Source: JAGWAJ01 sp965215155
GTDB taxonomy: Bacteria; Acidobacteriota; Vicinamibacteria; Vicinamibacterales; UBA8438
DNA: 64,000 nt
NCBI GenBank assembly: GCA_965215155.1
Contig: CBDCCY010000002.1
Location: forward strand, 790,246-854,245
Direction: 5' to 3'
Shown: one piece after another, positions 47,752-56,490 of the stretch
Layout: every line of letters begins with the position of its first letter
Numbering within the stretch: the stretch's first letter is position 1
The notes under the pieces: generated by a model
Told to the model about the DNA's origin: nothing
Seen by the model: only the letters and a program-made list of their open reading frames with translations
Databases searched by the model: none
Program-made: the position numbers and the translations under genes

Positions 47752-48223
47752 AGTCCAAGGCCTCAATGAACTGGTACGTGTTGCAGTGCAGCACGTCCAG
47801 ATCATCACACACGTCAGGAATGTGGCGGTTCGCGCGCTTCTTCTTCGGCTTCGAGACCTCGGTCGTGACGACTGTCCGCTGTGCGGGATTGCCGAGCGCG
47901 TAGGCGATGAGAAACGGGTCGCGGCCGACTCGCTCGATCTCCTCGTCGCTCAGATCCGGGGCGTAACCTTGGCCGGTCACTCGGGCGACCAGCGTCTCGT
48001 TGACATGCTCGTCGAGCAGCAGTACATCGCGGTTGTCCTTCAGCCAACGCGTGAGATCGTCGTCTCTTCCGGCGAGAATCTCCTCGTACATCTCGAGCGG
48101 AACCTTCGCCTGCTGGTTGCTCGCGCGATCGACCAGCCACTCCCAGAATTCGGGCACGCGTCCAAGGGGATAGTAGTCGCGGTTCGCGTCGATGAGAACG
48201 TTGGCGTCGAGCAGGTAGAGCAA
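47729..48223 (-). CDS. DUF4411 PIN-like protein (putative toxin ribonuclease)
   Basis: 164 residues. A PIN-like start MLYLLDANVLIDANRDYYPL with the first metal-binding Asp (DAN), later LLLDEHVNETLVARVTGQGY, and YALGNPAQRTVVTTEVSKPK near the end, followed by HIPDVCDDL; acidic residues Asp6, Glu (PLEMYEEIL) and the Asp of GRDPFLIAYA may form the active site. The family pairs with XRE/ImmA metallopeptidases, as here: the gene is 12 bp downstream of one. A toxin-antitoxin or anti-phage unit is likely. Confidence 0.8.
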   Translation of the reverse strand: MLYLLDANVLIDANRDYYPLGRVPEFWEWLVDRASNQQAKVPLEMYEEILAGRDDDLTRWLKDNRDVLLLDEHVNETLVARVTGQGYAPDLSDEEIERVGRDPFLIAYALGNPAQRTVVTTEVSKPKKKRANRHIPDVCDDLDVLHCNTYQFIEALDFTTGRRE

Positions 48224-48235
48224 CCAGCGCCTCCC

Positions 48236-49501
48236 CTACCGCGCCTTCGCTGGGCGAAGCATCTTCCCGACCTGCGGGGGCTTGACGCCCAGGATCCTGG
48301 CCGCCTTGGTCGTGGACAGTGCTCCAGAGCCCAACATTCGGCGCGTGAAACCGAGCAGGCTCTGCCCCACCTGGTGCCGGCGCACGACGTAGTAGCTGGG
48401 ACCGCCCACCCACTCACGCGCCCTCGCACGGTGCCGGTCGCGATGCTGCCGCCACTGCCTGCGAAAATCCGCCCGGAGTCGCTCGAAGGTCGGCCGATCA
48501 ATGCGATTCGCGCGCAGGAGCCGGTAGGCGACCATGGTCCGGCTCAGGTTTCGCTGGCGGGCGAACTGGCCGATATGCTGCTGTTGCGCGTCGCCCCCCG
48601 CCCCTCGCGGGATGTCGATTTCATTGAGCGTCCGCACGGGCAGCAGCCATTCGGCGGCGACACTGTTGCAGAACTCCTCGATCTCGGTTTCGGCATTCAC
48701 GCCGCTGAAACCGGACCGGCCGAGCAGCAAGTGGGTCAACTCGTGCAGAAGCGTGAACGACCGCGCGGCCCTGGAGTCGTTGGCGTTGATGACCACGAAC
48801 GGAGCTACATCGTCGGCGATCGCGAGACCGCGGAAGACCTCTACGTCAATGGCCGTGTGGTGGCTGCCGAGATCGCCCTTGAGCAGAACGAATACGCCGG
48901 ACTCCTCCGTTCGCGAGCGGAGCAGTCGGAACGCCTGTTCGGCGGTCGGCTCTGCGTAGTACCTCGCTGCGTCTAGATCGTCGCCGAGCAGCTGATCGAT
49001 TGCCTCCGTTGCGCGTTGCGACAATCGGGCGGCCTCCGGCTTGAGGCGGAGCACTCGGCGCAACGACTCGATCCCCTCATCTGCGGCCTCACTCCTCATG
49101 AGGGTGCCCACGAACGGCAGTCGCTCGGCTTCGTCCTCCGCCTCCAGCGCGGCCCGAACCATGTTCTGGCGGCTCTGAATGTTGCGGACCAGCGCGTCGA
49201 CCAGAGCATCCGTCTCCGAAGAACGAGCCCCAGGCAGCGTACGGAAGTCTGGACCACGGTCATCCCGCCGTGGCGGTGCATTCAGGTAGAAGGCGAGCAG
49301 CGGGCGCCGGTAGTGGTGCGCCATCTTGACAAGGGTCGACCGCGTGGGCTGCTCCTCGCCGCGTTCCAGCGCTGTGAGCCGGTCGACGGCCGCCAAGCCT
49401 CGGGCATCTCTGATGCCAACCTTCGCGACGGCATCCTGGATGGTTAGACCCGCGGTTTCGCGTGCCCAGACCAGGATTTCAGGATTGACTGCCGGCATCA
49501 C
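48236..49501 (-). CDS. XRE HTH plus ImmA/IrrE-type metallopeptidase
   Basis: 421 residues. N-terminal XRE HTH (AGLTIQDAVAKVGIRDARGL, LERGEEQPTRSTLVKMAHHY). The middle domain is an ImmA/IrrE peptidase with SFTLLHELTHLLLG (HExxH in HELTH) and a downstream Glu in NAETEIEEFCNSVAAEWLLP. A C-terminal ~90 residues contain LLGFTRRMLGSGALSTTKAA and ILGVKPPQVGKML, a second HTH-like part. Such proteins act as antitoxin/regulators, or cleave repressors as in ICEBs1 ImmA. It is operonic with the DUF4411 gene. Two adjacent ATGs (49501, 49498) cannot be told apart. Confidence 0.85.
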   Translation of the reverse strand: MMPAVNPEILVWARETAGLTIQDAVAKVGIRDARGLAAVDRLTALERGEEQPTRSTLVKMAHHYRRPLLAFYLNAPPRRDDRGPDFRTLPGARSSETDALVDALVRNIQSRQNMVRAALEAEDEAERLPFVGTLMRSEAADEGIESLRRVLRLKPEAARLSQRATEAIDQLLGDDLDAARYYAEPTAEQAFRLLRSRTEESGVFVLLKGDLGSHHTAIDVEVFRGLAIADDVAPFVVINANDSRAARSFTLLHELTHLLLGRSGFSGVNAETEIEEFCNSVAAEWLLPVRTLNEIDIPRGAGGDAQQQHIGQFARQRNLSRTMVAYRLLRANRIDRPTFERLRADFRRQWRQHRDRHRARAREWVGGPSYYVVRRHQVGQSLLGFTRRMLGSGALSTTKAARILGVKPPQVGKMLRPAKAR

Positions 49502-49663
49502 TCCGACAGTAGAGTAGCACCTTGACGGGCGGCCGGGCGTTCTCCGGCGCGTCGGCGTCGGCGCTGTAGCCGGCGTCGATGCGGCGGTCGGCGGCTCCTG
49601 ACCTTGGCCGGAGAGATTCCAGATCAGTCCGTGGACGGTGCTTGAAGTCTTCCAGAATCCGTC

Positions 49664-49990
49664 TCACAACGGGGGAGACACCGAGGGGAACGGGCACGCC
49701 GAAACACCATAAGTGTCTACTGGTCTATGGTTTGCACCGACCTCGCGTCGGAAGCCGTGCTCGCCTGCCGTCAGGCCGGTCAGATTCGGGGTGAAGCGGG
49801 CACCGTCGGCCGTGTCCTGGACGAAAACGGAACCGAGCCTCATGCCCGAGTCGGTCGCGTGGATGTCCACCGTCAGCGAGGGCATATCCGATGGAGCCGC
49901 AGGCGATCCGTTGCAGCCAGCGAATCCGACCGTCAACATGGCTGCCGCCGCGCCTCGCAACGCCGCCGCATGCCCGCCGAACCCCTTCAT
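49664..49990 (-). pseudogene. Truncated Cu/Zn superoxide dismutase-like lipoprotein (SodC N-terminus)
   Basis: ATG 49990 gives a lipoprotein signal (AAAAMLTVGFAGCNGSPAAP, Cys at the lipobox) and then a SodC-like start: GSVFVQDTADGARFTPNLTG followed by LTAGEHGFRREVGAN, matching the GL..GxHGFH region with Arg in place of the first metal His. After ~80 residues similarity ends, and the frame runs on to a stop at 49664 without the remaining metal ligands. It is a gene remnant or a degenerate 5' end. 49502-49663 holds no gene. Confidence 0.6.
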
Positions 49991-50002
49991 TGTGTCCTCC
50001 GA

Positions 50003-50330
50003 TCACGCCACGCCTCCGTTGAGCGCCAGCCACTCGCGGAGCACTTCCTCGTCGGAGATGTCCGCCGACCAACCGTACGCCGCGGCCACGGCCTCGTCAA
50101 GGGTCGCATGTGCGTCGACGAGCCACTGCGGCCGGGCGTTGTACAGGTTCGTCAGCGTGCGCTTCTTGAGCGCCTTCGCCGCGTCCTCGTTGCGGGGAAC
50201 CGGCCGCTTCGGGTAGCCGGGAACCGGCTCGTCGACCCACTCTACCCATTCGGGCGGGTTGAGCCACCGGTCGCGCAGCTCGACGAGCCGTTGCCCTTCG
50301 GGCTTCCAACGCGAATGTCCTGCAAACTAT
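50003..50330 (-). pseudogene. C-terminal fragment of a large class I DNA methyltransferase
   Basis: Reading from ~50330 to TGA 50003-50005: WKPEGQRLVELRDRWLNPPE, WVEWVDEPVPGYPKRPVPRN, KALKKRTLTNLYNARPQWLV, LDEAVAAAYGWSADISDEEV. This is the conserved tail of YeeA-like/type IIG-associated methylases of ~900-1000 residues. No ATG belongs to it, and AT-rich unrelated sequence starts at ~50330. A remnant of another lost R-M or BREX-like gene; it differs from the fragment at 23058. 50331-50570 contains no gene. Confidence 0.75.
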
Positions 50331-50570
50331 TGACAATAGGTGCTTTATGCGGCGCTTGGTCGGCAGTTTCCCTCGTTTCATCCCTCATTCAGAAACGGAC
50401 CGCGAGAGACTGAGGCGGACGCCCCCGGTCCCCCGGTCCCCCGGTAGTACCGCAACCGTGGGCGCGGGGCGCAACACGAGACACCCGGCATGGTGAGGGC
50501 GCCCAAGCGTGCCGGTCGCTACGGCGGCAGAGTCGGATGCGACAGGTGTCTGGACGAGCCGCCGAGGGGT

Positions 50571-51167
50571 TCAAGGCGTCGTCGTCGGCGCAACTGCACG
50601 TGTCACCCGTTGCCGAAACCACTGTCGCACTTGGCGCTGTTGGGGAACGGTAAGGCGCGCGCCACCAATCGCATCGCTGGCCAGCCTGAGCAGCAGTGCG
50701 TCTACGTCGCGAGGGTGCGGGCGGTTGCTTTGGTGCAGGGCGTTGACTCGGTCGAGCAAGTTCGGGAGGGTCCCTATCGCGTCGACCGTCCTCTGCGCAG
50801 CCCATTCGAGCAACCGCTGGGAGTCGCCGTGATAGTTGGTGGGAGCATTGGTCTGAGGCACGCAGGCCAGGAATCCCCGCACGGTGTCGACGTCCCAATG
50901 GTGAACCTGATCAGCCTCGTTCAGCAGGAACTGCGACAGGTTCCCGCCCTGCTGCGGGCGGATCCCCAACAGATGCACCCGCACTCCGTGTTCTTGGGCC
51001 TGTTGGACTCCAACGAGCAGGTCTGCGTCGCCGGAAACGAGAACGCAGGTGGCGACCGCCCGATTTCGGGCCAAGGTGATCATGTCCGTGACGAGCAGGG
51101 AGTCGACGCCCTTCTGCTGGCTTCTGTTCTGCTCGTCCTTGCGGACGAAACCGAGCCTTAGGTCCAC
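50571..51167 (-). CDS. NYN-domain (PIN-like) protein, N-terminus probably truncated
   Basis: The frame (198 residues from 51167) contains the C-terminal two thirds of an NYN/LabA-type ribonuclease domain: KGVDSLLVTDMITLARNRAV and CVLVSGDADLLVGVQQAQEH with the two catalytic Asp of SGDADL, then GVRVHLLGI. A helical C-terminal extension follows. The usual first strand with xxIDGxN is missing, because the 5' part runs into the repeat region at ~51180. Either a non-ATG start is used or the gene lost its start. Confidence 0.65.
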   Translation of the reverse strand: MDLRLGFVRKDEQNRSQQKGVDSLLVTDMITLARNRAVATCVLVSGDADLLVGVQQAQEHGVRVHLLGIRPQQGGNLSQFLLNEADQVHHWDVDTVRGFLACVPQTNAPTNYHGDSQRLLEWAAQRTVDAIGTLPNLLDRVNALHQSNRPHPRDVDALLLRLASDAIGGARLTVPQQRQVRQWFRQRVTRAVAPTTTP

Positions 51168-51247
51168 CGCGAGTGCCGGCGCGGACAGCCATCATCAGCA
51201 CGCTACCGACGAGCGACATCAGGGTCGTCTTGGAGCACATGGGCACA

Positions 51248-51322
51248 TGGATGCCGCGGATGCTCGCGGATGCTCGCGGATGCCGCGGGATGCCGCGGAT
51301 ATGCCGCGGATATGCCGCGAAG
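51248..51322. repeat. Short tandem GGATGCYCGC/GGATATGCCGC repeats
   Basis: Five to six units of 9-12 bp (GGATGCTCGC twice, GGATGCCGCG twice, GATATGCCGCG twice) end 38 bp before the flippase start codon. They lie where its promoter or leader should be, so copy number could affect expression. Confidence 0.65.
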
Positions 51323-51360
51323 CCCGTTGATCCCAGTCGCGTTCCGAGCATTGGCGATAT

Positions 51361-52752
51361 ATGATGGCGGTCGTGGCGTCGAGGCATGTGCGAGGAGGTC
51401 CGGACACGACCGGCGGACAGGACGTCGCGATCCTGTTCGCGACCCGCACCGGTCACGTCGTCCTCGGTTTCCTGATCCAGGCGACGCTCGCCTACACGCT
51501 CCTGCCCGAGGGCCGGGGCGCCTATTCCGTCTGCGTCGTGTTCGGGTCTCTGCTCGGCCTGGTCTTCAGTCCCGGCGCCCAGCAGGGCGCGCAGTACTTC
51601 GTCGCGGCGAGACAGGCGAGCGTGTCGCAGGGCGTGGGCGCCGCCGCAGCGATCAGTCTGGCGGGTGGAGGACTGGCCATCGCGCTGGCCATCCCCCTGA
51701 TCGACAGCGACGTCGCCTTCTTCCAGAAAGCCGAGACGCGCTCCTTCCACCTGGGCCTCGTGCTGGCCCCGCTCGTGGCTCTCTCGACCGCGATCGAGCA
51801 CCTGCTCGCCGCGCTCCGGCGTTTCGGCCGACTCGCCGTACGCGTGCTGCTCCGGATGTCGGTCAACGCGATCGCGATCCTGGTGCTCGTCCGATGGTGG
51901 GGCCTCGGCGTCGACGGCGCCGTCGCGTCGTTCGCCATCGGTCATCTGGTCTCGGTCGCGGCCTGCCTCGGGGACCTGCGGCGGCATTGCGGGCTGGTCG
52001 CGGAAGTGCCGTCCCGCTCGGCTCTCACCCGCATTCTCGGCTACGGCCTGCGATACCATATGGCGCGCCTCGGGAACGCGCTCGAACCGCACGCTGGCGT
52101 TCTCGTCCTCGGGCTGATCGCGAGCCCGGCCGAGATCGGCCTGTTCGCCGCGGCTAGCACGCTCATGCTGGGCTTCACGTTCCTCTCCCATGCCGTGGGC
52201 AATGCCTTGCTGCCCCGCATCGCCGGCCGGGACCAACCCGAGCTCGTCGCCCGCTGCCTGCGCCTCGTGGGCTGGACCACCGCCGTCGGCGTCCTCCCGG
52301 CGCTCGCCGTCGGCACGCCGCTGGTTTCGCTCCTGCTCTCGGCCTCCTTCCTGCCGGTCGTCCCGCTCCTCTGGATCCTGGCGCCCGGAATCGTGGCATC
52401 GGCCGGTACGGGCCTGTTCATGACCCACTTCAAGGGCGTCGACCGCCCGGAGATCTGTTCGTGGGCGACTTGCCTCGGGCTGTGCGCCAATCTCGGCGTG
52501 CTCTTCCCGCTCTACCCGCGGCTCGGCATCGAGGCGGCGGCCTGGGCCATGACCACCGGCGCGATTTCGTGCTGCCTCTTCCTCGCGATCGTGTTCAGGA
52601 GAACGACGGGCATGGGCTGGCTCCCGATCTGTCTGCCGGCGCGCAGCGACGCGGGTTTCCTGTGGACGGCCGGCCGGTCCGCGCTCGGGCGGCGCGGCGA
52701 AGTTCCGCGCCCGACGCCTCTGGTCGGCGAGAGTCGGGGCGTGCCGGGATGA
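51361..52752 (+). CDS. Wzx-like polysaccharide flippase
   Basis: 463 residues with about 12 hydrophobic segments and few charges between: LFATRTGHVVLGFLIQATLA, GAYSVCVVFGSLLGLVFSPG, VLVLGLIASPAEIGLFAAAS, FLSHAVGNALLPRIAG, FKGVDRPEICSWATCLGLCA. This is the MVF/MATE-like pattern of lipid-linked oligosaccharide flippases, which turn undecaprenyl-linked repeat units across the inner membrane. ATG 51361 (MMAVVASRHV) is preceded by no strong ribosome site; the second Met is equally possible. Stop overlaps the next start (ATGA). First of a tightly overlapping operon, 51361-57620. Confidence 0.8.
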   Translation: MMAVVASRHVRGGPDTTGGQDVAILFATRTGHVVLGFLIQATLAYTLLPEGRGAYSVCVVFGSLLGLVFSPGAQQGAQYFVAARQASVSQGVGAAAAISLAGGGLAIALAIPLIDSDVAFFQKAETRSFHLGLVLAPLVALSTAIEHLLAALRRFGRLAVRVLLRMSVNAIAILVLVRWWGLGVDGAVASFAIGHLVSVAACLGDLRRHCGLVAEVPSRSALTRILGYGLRYHMARLGNALEPHAGVLVLGLIASPAEIGLFAAASTLMLGFTFLSHAVGNALLPRIAGRDQPELVARCLRLVGWTTAVGVLPALAVGTPLVSLLLSASFLPVVPLLWILAPGIVASAGTGLFMTHFKGVDRPEICSWATCLGLCANLGVLFPLYPRLGIEAAAWAMTTGAISCCLFLAIVFRRTTGMGWLPICLPARSDAGFLWTAGRSALGRRGEVPRPTPLVGESRGVPG

Positions 52753-54017
52753 ACGGACTGATGACGACCGCATCAGGCAGGCTGCACGTCGGGTTCGTGC
52801 TGTATCGCCTGACGGGAGGCGGAGCGGAGCGGACGGCCCTCACCCTGGCCGAGTCGCTCGTCGAGCGCGGCCATCGCGTGGACCTGCTGGTGGCGCGCCT
52901 GATCGTGGCGTATCGGGAAGACCTTCGACCTGGGATGCGGCTGTATCACCCCAGGCTCCCCCGGACGGACCGCGAACTGCTCCGCCACTGCCGCGAACGC
53001 GGCGTCGAGGTGCACGCGGTTCCCATCGACCCGCTGGCGGCGATCCGGACCTGGTTCGCGCTCACGCGGAAGCGGCTGGGAACGTCCGTCAGGCCCAGGT
53101 ACGCCCTCTTCGCCCATCTGATTGCGCGTTACGTTCGGCGGGCGCGTCCCCAGGTGCTGATGTCGGTGCTGCAACCGGCCGATACCTCCACCGTCTATGC
53201 GGCGGAGTTGACGGGCCGCCCCGTCCCCGTAGTCGTTTCCGTGCGCAACAGTCCGGATACCATGTACACTCGACAGGAGTTATCCGAGGCACGAGCGCTC
53301 TTTCCGAGAGCGGACGCCGTGGTCGCCGTCTCGAGGGGACTGGCCGACGAGCTGCGACGGTCGTTCGACATGCCGGCCGAGCATGTTCAAGCCATCTACA
53401 ACCCTGTGCCGTCCGCCACGATATGGCGGCTGGCCCGGCGGGAGGTCACTCACCCCTGGTTCCGGGACGGCGCGCCGCCGGTCGTTCTGAGCATCGGCAG
53501 GGAGGCGCCCCAGAAAGACTACGCCACGCTTGTCGACGCCTTCGGCCGGGTCAGACGCCGCGTCGACGCCCGCCTGGTCGTCATGGGGAACCTCTCCGCA
53601 TCGCGCCGGGCGCGCCTGACGGCCCGGGCGCGGCGCTGCGGGGTGGAACGGGACCTCGGGTTCGTGGACTTCGACGAGAACCCCTTTCCCTACCTGCGCC
53701 GAGCGCGGCTGTTCGTGCTCTCGTCCCGTTCGGAGGGACTGCCGGGGGTGCTCCTCCAAGCCATCGCCTGCGGAACGCCCGTGGTGAGCACCGACACCCC
53801 CCACGGGCCGCGCGAGATACTGGAAGGGGGCCGATGGGGTAAACTGACGCCGGTCGGCGACGCCCCGGCCCTCGCGCGGGCGGTGGTCGAGGCGCTGGAG
53901 GGCGACAGGCCTCCGGAAGCGGCGCTCCGCCGCCGCGCCGCTTGGTTCTCGTGCGAGCGCGCGGCCGACGCCCATGTCGAGCTGTTCCGCGAGATCTTGA
54001 GTCGACATGAACGCTGA
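52749..54017 (+). CDS. GT4-family glycosyltransferase
   Basis: 422 residues from ATG 52749, which overlaps the flippase stop. GT-B fold: N-domain GGGAERTALTLAESLVERGH (donor/acceptor loop), C-domain VVLSIGREAPQKDYATLVDA, and the GT4 EX7E region SSRSEGLPGVLLQAIACGTP followed by VVSTDTPHGPREIL. It is a cytoplasmic retaining transferase that adds one sugar to the lipid-linked repeat unit; the sugar cannot be inferred. The frame also stays open upstream to 52461 as a shadow over the flippase gene. The last 11 bp overlap the next gene. Confidence 0.87.
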   Translation: MNGLMTTASGRLHVGFVLYRLTGGGAERTALTLAESLVERGHRVDLLVARLIVAYREDLRPGMRLYHPRLPRTDRELLRHCRERGVEVHAVPIDPLAAIRTWFALTRKRLGTSVRPRYALFAHLIARYVRRARPQVLMSVLQPADTSTVYAAELTGRPVPVVVSVRNSPDTMYTRQELSEARALFPRADAVVAVSRGLADELRRSFDMPAEHVQAIYNPVPSATIWRLARREVTHPWFRDGAPPVVLSIGREAPQKDYATLVDAFGRVRRRVDARLVVMGNLSASRRARLTARARRCGVERDLGFVDFDENPFPYLRRARLFVLSSRSEGLPGVLLQAIACGTPVVSTDTPHGPREILEGGRWGKLTPVGDAPALARAVVEALEGDRPPEAALRRRAAWFSCERAADAHVELFREILSRHER

Positions 54018-56490
54018 TCTCTTCAAGGCGGGCGTCCCGGCGAAGACACTGTTCGCCGCCATCGGCGGCGTCAATCGGCGTGTCGCCGGGCTCGCCGTCG
54101 TGGTGGGCGTGGCCGTGCTCGCGCTGAACCTGTACGCGCCGGCGGGTCCGACGGCGCTGCAGCGCCTGATGGCCTCGCTGATCCTCTGTCTCTGTTCGGC
54201 CCCGACGCTGATGTGGGCCTCCGACCGGGACTGGGGCCACTCCGTGATGCCCCTCGTCGGCGTCACCTATGGGCTGTACTTCGGCGCGCCGGTCTTTCTG
54301 CAACACGATTTCCATGGGTGGTGGCTCGGGAGTCCGTCGATAGACGATTCCCTCATCGATCTGGCGCTGGCGCTCGCGCTGGCCGGCTGGGCGCTGCTGC
54401 TGGCCGCGCATTTCGGGCCGCACCGCCGACGGCCGGCTCCCGCGTTCCCCCGCGTCGAGTTCGTCCCGGCGCGGATGCACCGCCACGCCGCCTCACTGGC
54501 CGTCGTCATCGGCCTGGCCGCCGCGCCCTTTTTCTACCTCCACGTCGGCCACGTAGTGGCGACCTACACCGGCGGCGACGGGTTGCCGTCGGCCATCGCC
54601 TTCCCGATCAACCTGGCCGGTCAGTTCGTCGTTCTCTCCATCCTGATCCTGTTCCGCCTGCACTTGCGCGGCGGACTGGGCCCGGCCGGCCGGTCGTTCC
54701 TGTGGTCGCTGGTCGTCTACTACACGGTGCTGGGGCTGAGCAGCGGCCTCGTGATGGAGGGAATGGGCGCCATCATCGCCCTGTTCGTGGCCTGGATGGT
54801 GACCGCGCCCGCGCCGACCTGGAAGGGGATGGCGTACGGGGTCCTCACCGCCGCCGTCCTGCTGGCCGTGCTGCTTCCCATGCGGCACCAGTACCGCTCC
54901 TTCATCTGGACGCACGGGGTCGACGCAAGTACGGCCCAGCACATCTCCGTCCATAATCTCACCCTCCCGATCCCCGGCGATGGCGGTGCGGAACGAGGCG
55001 AACCGATCGTCGAGACACCGGACTACGCCATATACAATCATGAAGACCGCATCCTGACCTACCATTACAACGACGCCGAGGCATGCGGTGCGGACCCGTC
55101 GGGCGGCGGCAGGCCAAGCTTCTTCGTGCACGTCTATCCGGTCGACCGCGCCGACCTGCCCGGCCATCGGTCCGCTCATTCCTTCGACAACTTCGACTTC
55201 GGCCTCCAAGGCGGAGTGGTCGCCGACGGCCGGTGCGTTCACCCGGTCGCCTTGCCGGCATACGCCATAGACCGCATTCGGACCGGCCTGAAGACCCGGC
55301 CCGCTTTTCAGCACCTTCACCCCGACTGCGAAGCCGTCGAGTACGTTTCCGGCGTCGTGGCGGATGCGAGTCGATGGCGAAGCAGAACGCTCACCGCCTT
55401 CGTCGCCGGATCTTTCCGGAACATTGATTCCGACGAAGAGTGGCAGCTCGGCACGATGGACGCCACTTCATGGGAGATACGCACCGAATCGGGACGCACG
55501 GAGACGTTCCGACTGATTGTCCACGGAAGGGACGAAGCGGAGAGAACCGCTCTCGCCTCGGTTGCGCCGTGCGACCGGATACGAGTCGAAGTGGACGCCG
55601 ACAACTGGGCCGAGTACTATGTGAACGTGCCTCTTGTGGGGGAGAGCCACCGCCGGGTCGTCTATCGTCTCCGGGCGTTGGTTGCGTCGAGGGGAGACCG
55701 CTCTGCGCTGCGGGAAGGCGGTCCGTCAGCGACTCTCTTCTATCCGACCATACCGGGAGGCGTCCGGCCGGTCGTCACGAGAGCGAACGAGACGCACGAC
55801 TCGCCGGGACGGAACCGGAATGCGCCATGGGCCGATACCTCCCTGACGTGGAAGGCCGCCGCCTACGTGCGGATGATGCCGGACTTCGTGACGCGAGGCA
55901 CCATTTTCAGCTACGTCGATAGCGCCCTGAGAACGGTGTCCGAACGCCTGAACATGCTGCTGCCCGTGGCCTGGGTCATCCACCAGACGTCCGGAAACGT
56001 GCCGTATCTGCGCGGTGAGACCTATTACCCCGTGCTGTTCAAACTCGTCCCCCGCTTCGTCTGGGAGGGCAAGCCCAGGGAGGTGCAAGACCTGGGCCAG
56101 CGTTACGGGTTCCTGCACGAGGGCAACGAAATCAACGGCTTCAAGATCCATCACGTGGGGGAGATGTACGCCAACTTCGGCGCCCTGGGCGTTCTGCTGG
56201 GGATGCCCCTGCTCGGCGCCCTGTACCGGGCGGTGTATCGGACGTTCTTCCACGACGACGCCTCCGCCGTGACCACGGCCGCGGGCGCCCACATCCTCAC
56301 GGTCTGGCTGATGGGCATGGAGGACAGGGTCTCGGGCCTGTTGGGTTGGGCTCTCTGGTACGTCGTCCTCCTCGCGTTGCTGGGCGCCGTTCTGCGAATC
56401 GCGCTTCGCCCTCGGAGAGGTTCCGCGCACGCGAGGCGGCTGAACACGCTGGACGTTTTCGGGGACGTGCGGCAGCCGGGGAGCAGATGA
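54007..56490 (+). CDS. Wzy/O-antigen polymerase-like membrane protein with an inserted soluble domain
   Basis: 827 residues. Roughly eight membrane helices occupy residues 25-310 (VAGLAVVVGVAVLALNLYAP, LALALALAGWALLLAAHFGP, GMGAIIALFVAWMVTA). A soluble block follows at ~330-620, including the ~100-residue domain shared with the protein at 45224 (SFFVHVYPVDRADLPGHRSA, SFDNFDFGL, AIDRIRTGL). Then a polymerase-like end: LVPRFVWEGKPREVQDLGQR, IHHVGEMYANFGALGVLLGM, and three more helices. The VPRFxWxxKP and EMYxNFGxxG motifs are typical of Wzy-like proteins. The insertion makes it about twice the usual ~430 residues. ATGA overlap with the next gene. Confidence 0.75.
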   Translation: MNADLFKAGVPAKTLFAAIGGVNRRVAGLAVVVGVAVLALNLYAPAGPTALQRLMASLILCLCSAPTLMWASDRDWGHSVMPLVGVTYGLYFGAPVFLQHDFHGWWLGSPSIDDSLIDLALALALAGWALLLAAHFGPHRRRPAPAFPRVEFVPARMHRHAASLAVVIGLAAAPFFYLHVGHVVATYTGGDGLPSAIAFPINLAGQFVVLSILILFRLHLRGGLGPAGRSFLWSLVVYYTVLGLSSGLVMEGMGAIIALFVAWMVTAPAPTWKGMAYGVLTAAVLLAVLLPMRHQYRSFIWTHGVDASTAQHISVHNLTLPIPGDGGAERGEPIVETPDYAIYNHEDRILTYHYNDAEACGADPSGGGRPSFFVHVYPVDRADLPGHRSAHSFDNFDFGLQGGVVADGRCVHPVALPAYAIDRIRTGLKTRPAFQHLHPDCEAVEYVSGVVADASRWRSRTLTAFVAGSFRNIDSDEEWQLGTMDATSWEIRTESGRTETFRLIVHGRDEAERTALASVAPCDRIRVEVDADNWAEYYVNVPLVGESHRRVVYRLRALVASRGDRSALREGGPSATLFYPTIPGGVRPVVTRANETHDSPGRNRNAPWADTSLTWKAAAYVRMMPDFVTRGTIFSYVDSALRTVSERLNMLLPVAWVIHQTSGNVPYLRGETYYPVLFKLVPRFVWEGKPREVQDLGQRYGFLHEGNEINGFKIHHVGEMYANFGALGVLLGMPLLGALYRAVYRTFFHDDASAVTTAAGAHILTVWLMGMEDRVSGLLGWALWYVVLLALLGAVLRIALRPRRGSAHARRLNTLDVFGDVRQPGSR

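Noticed and set aside
49727..50413. Plus-strand 228-codon ORF opposite the SodC-like and methylase remnants
   Set aside because: It spans unrelated minus-strand remnants and an AT-rich junction and has no domain of its own.
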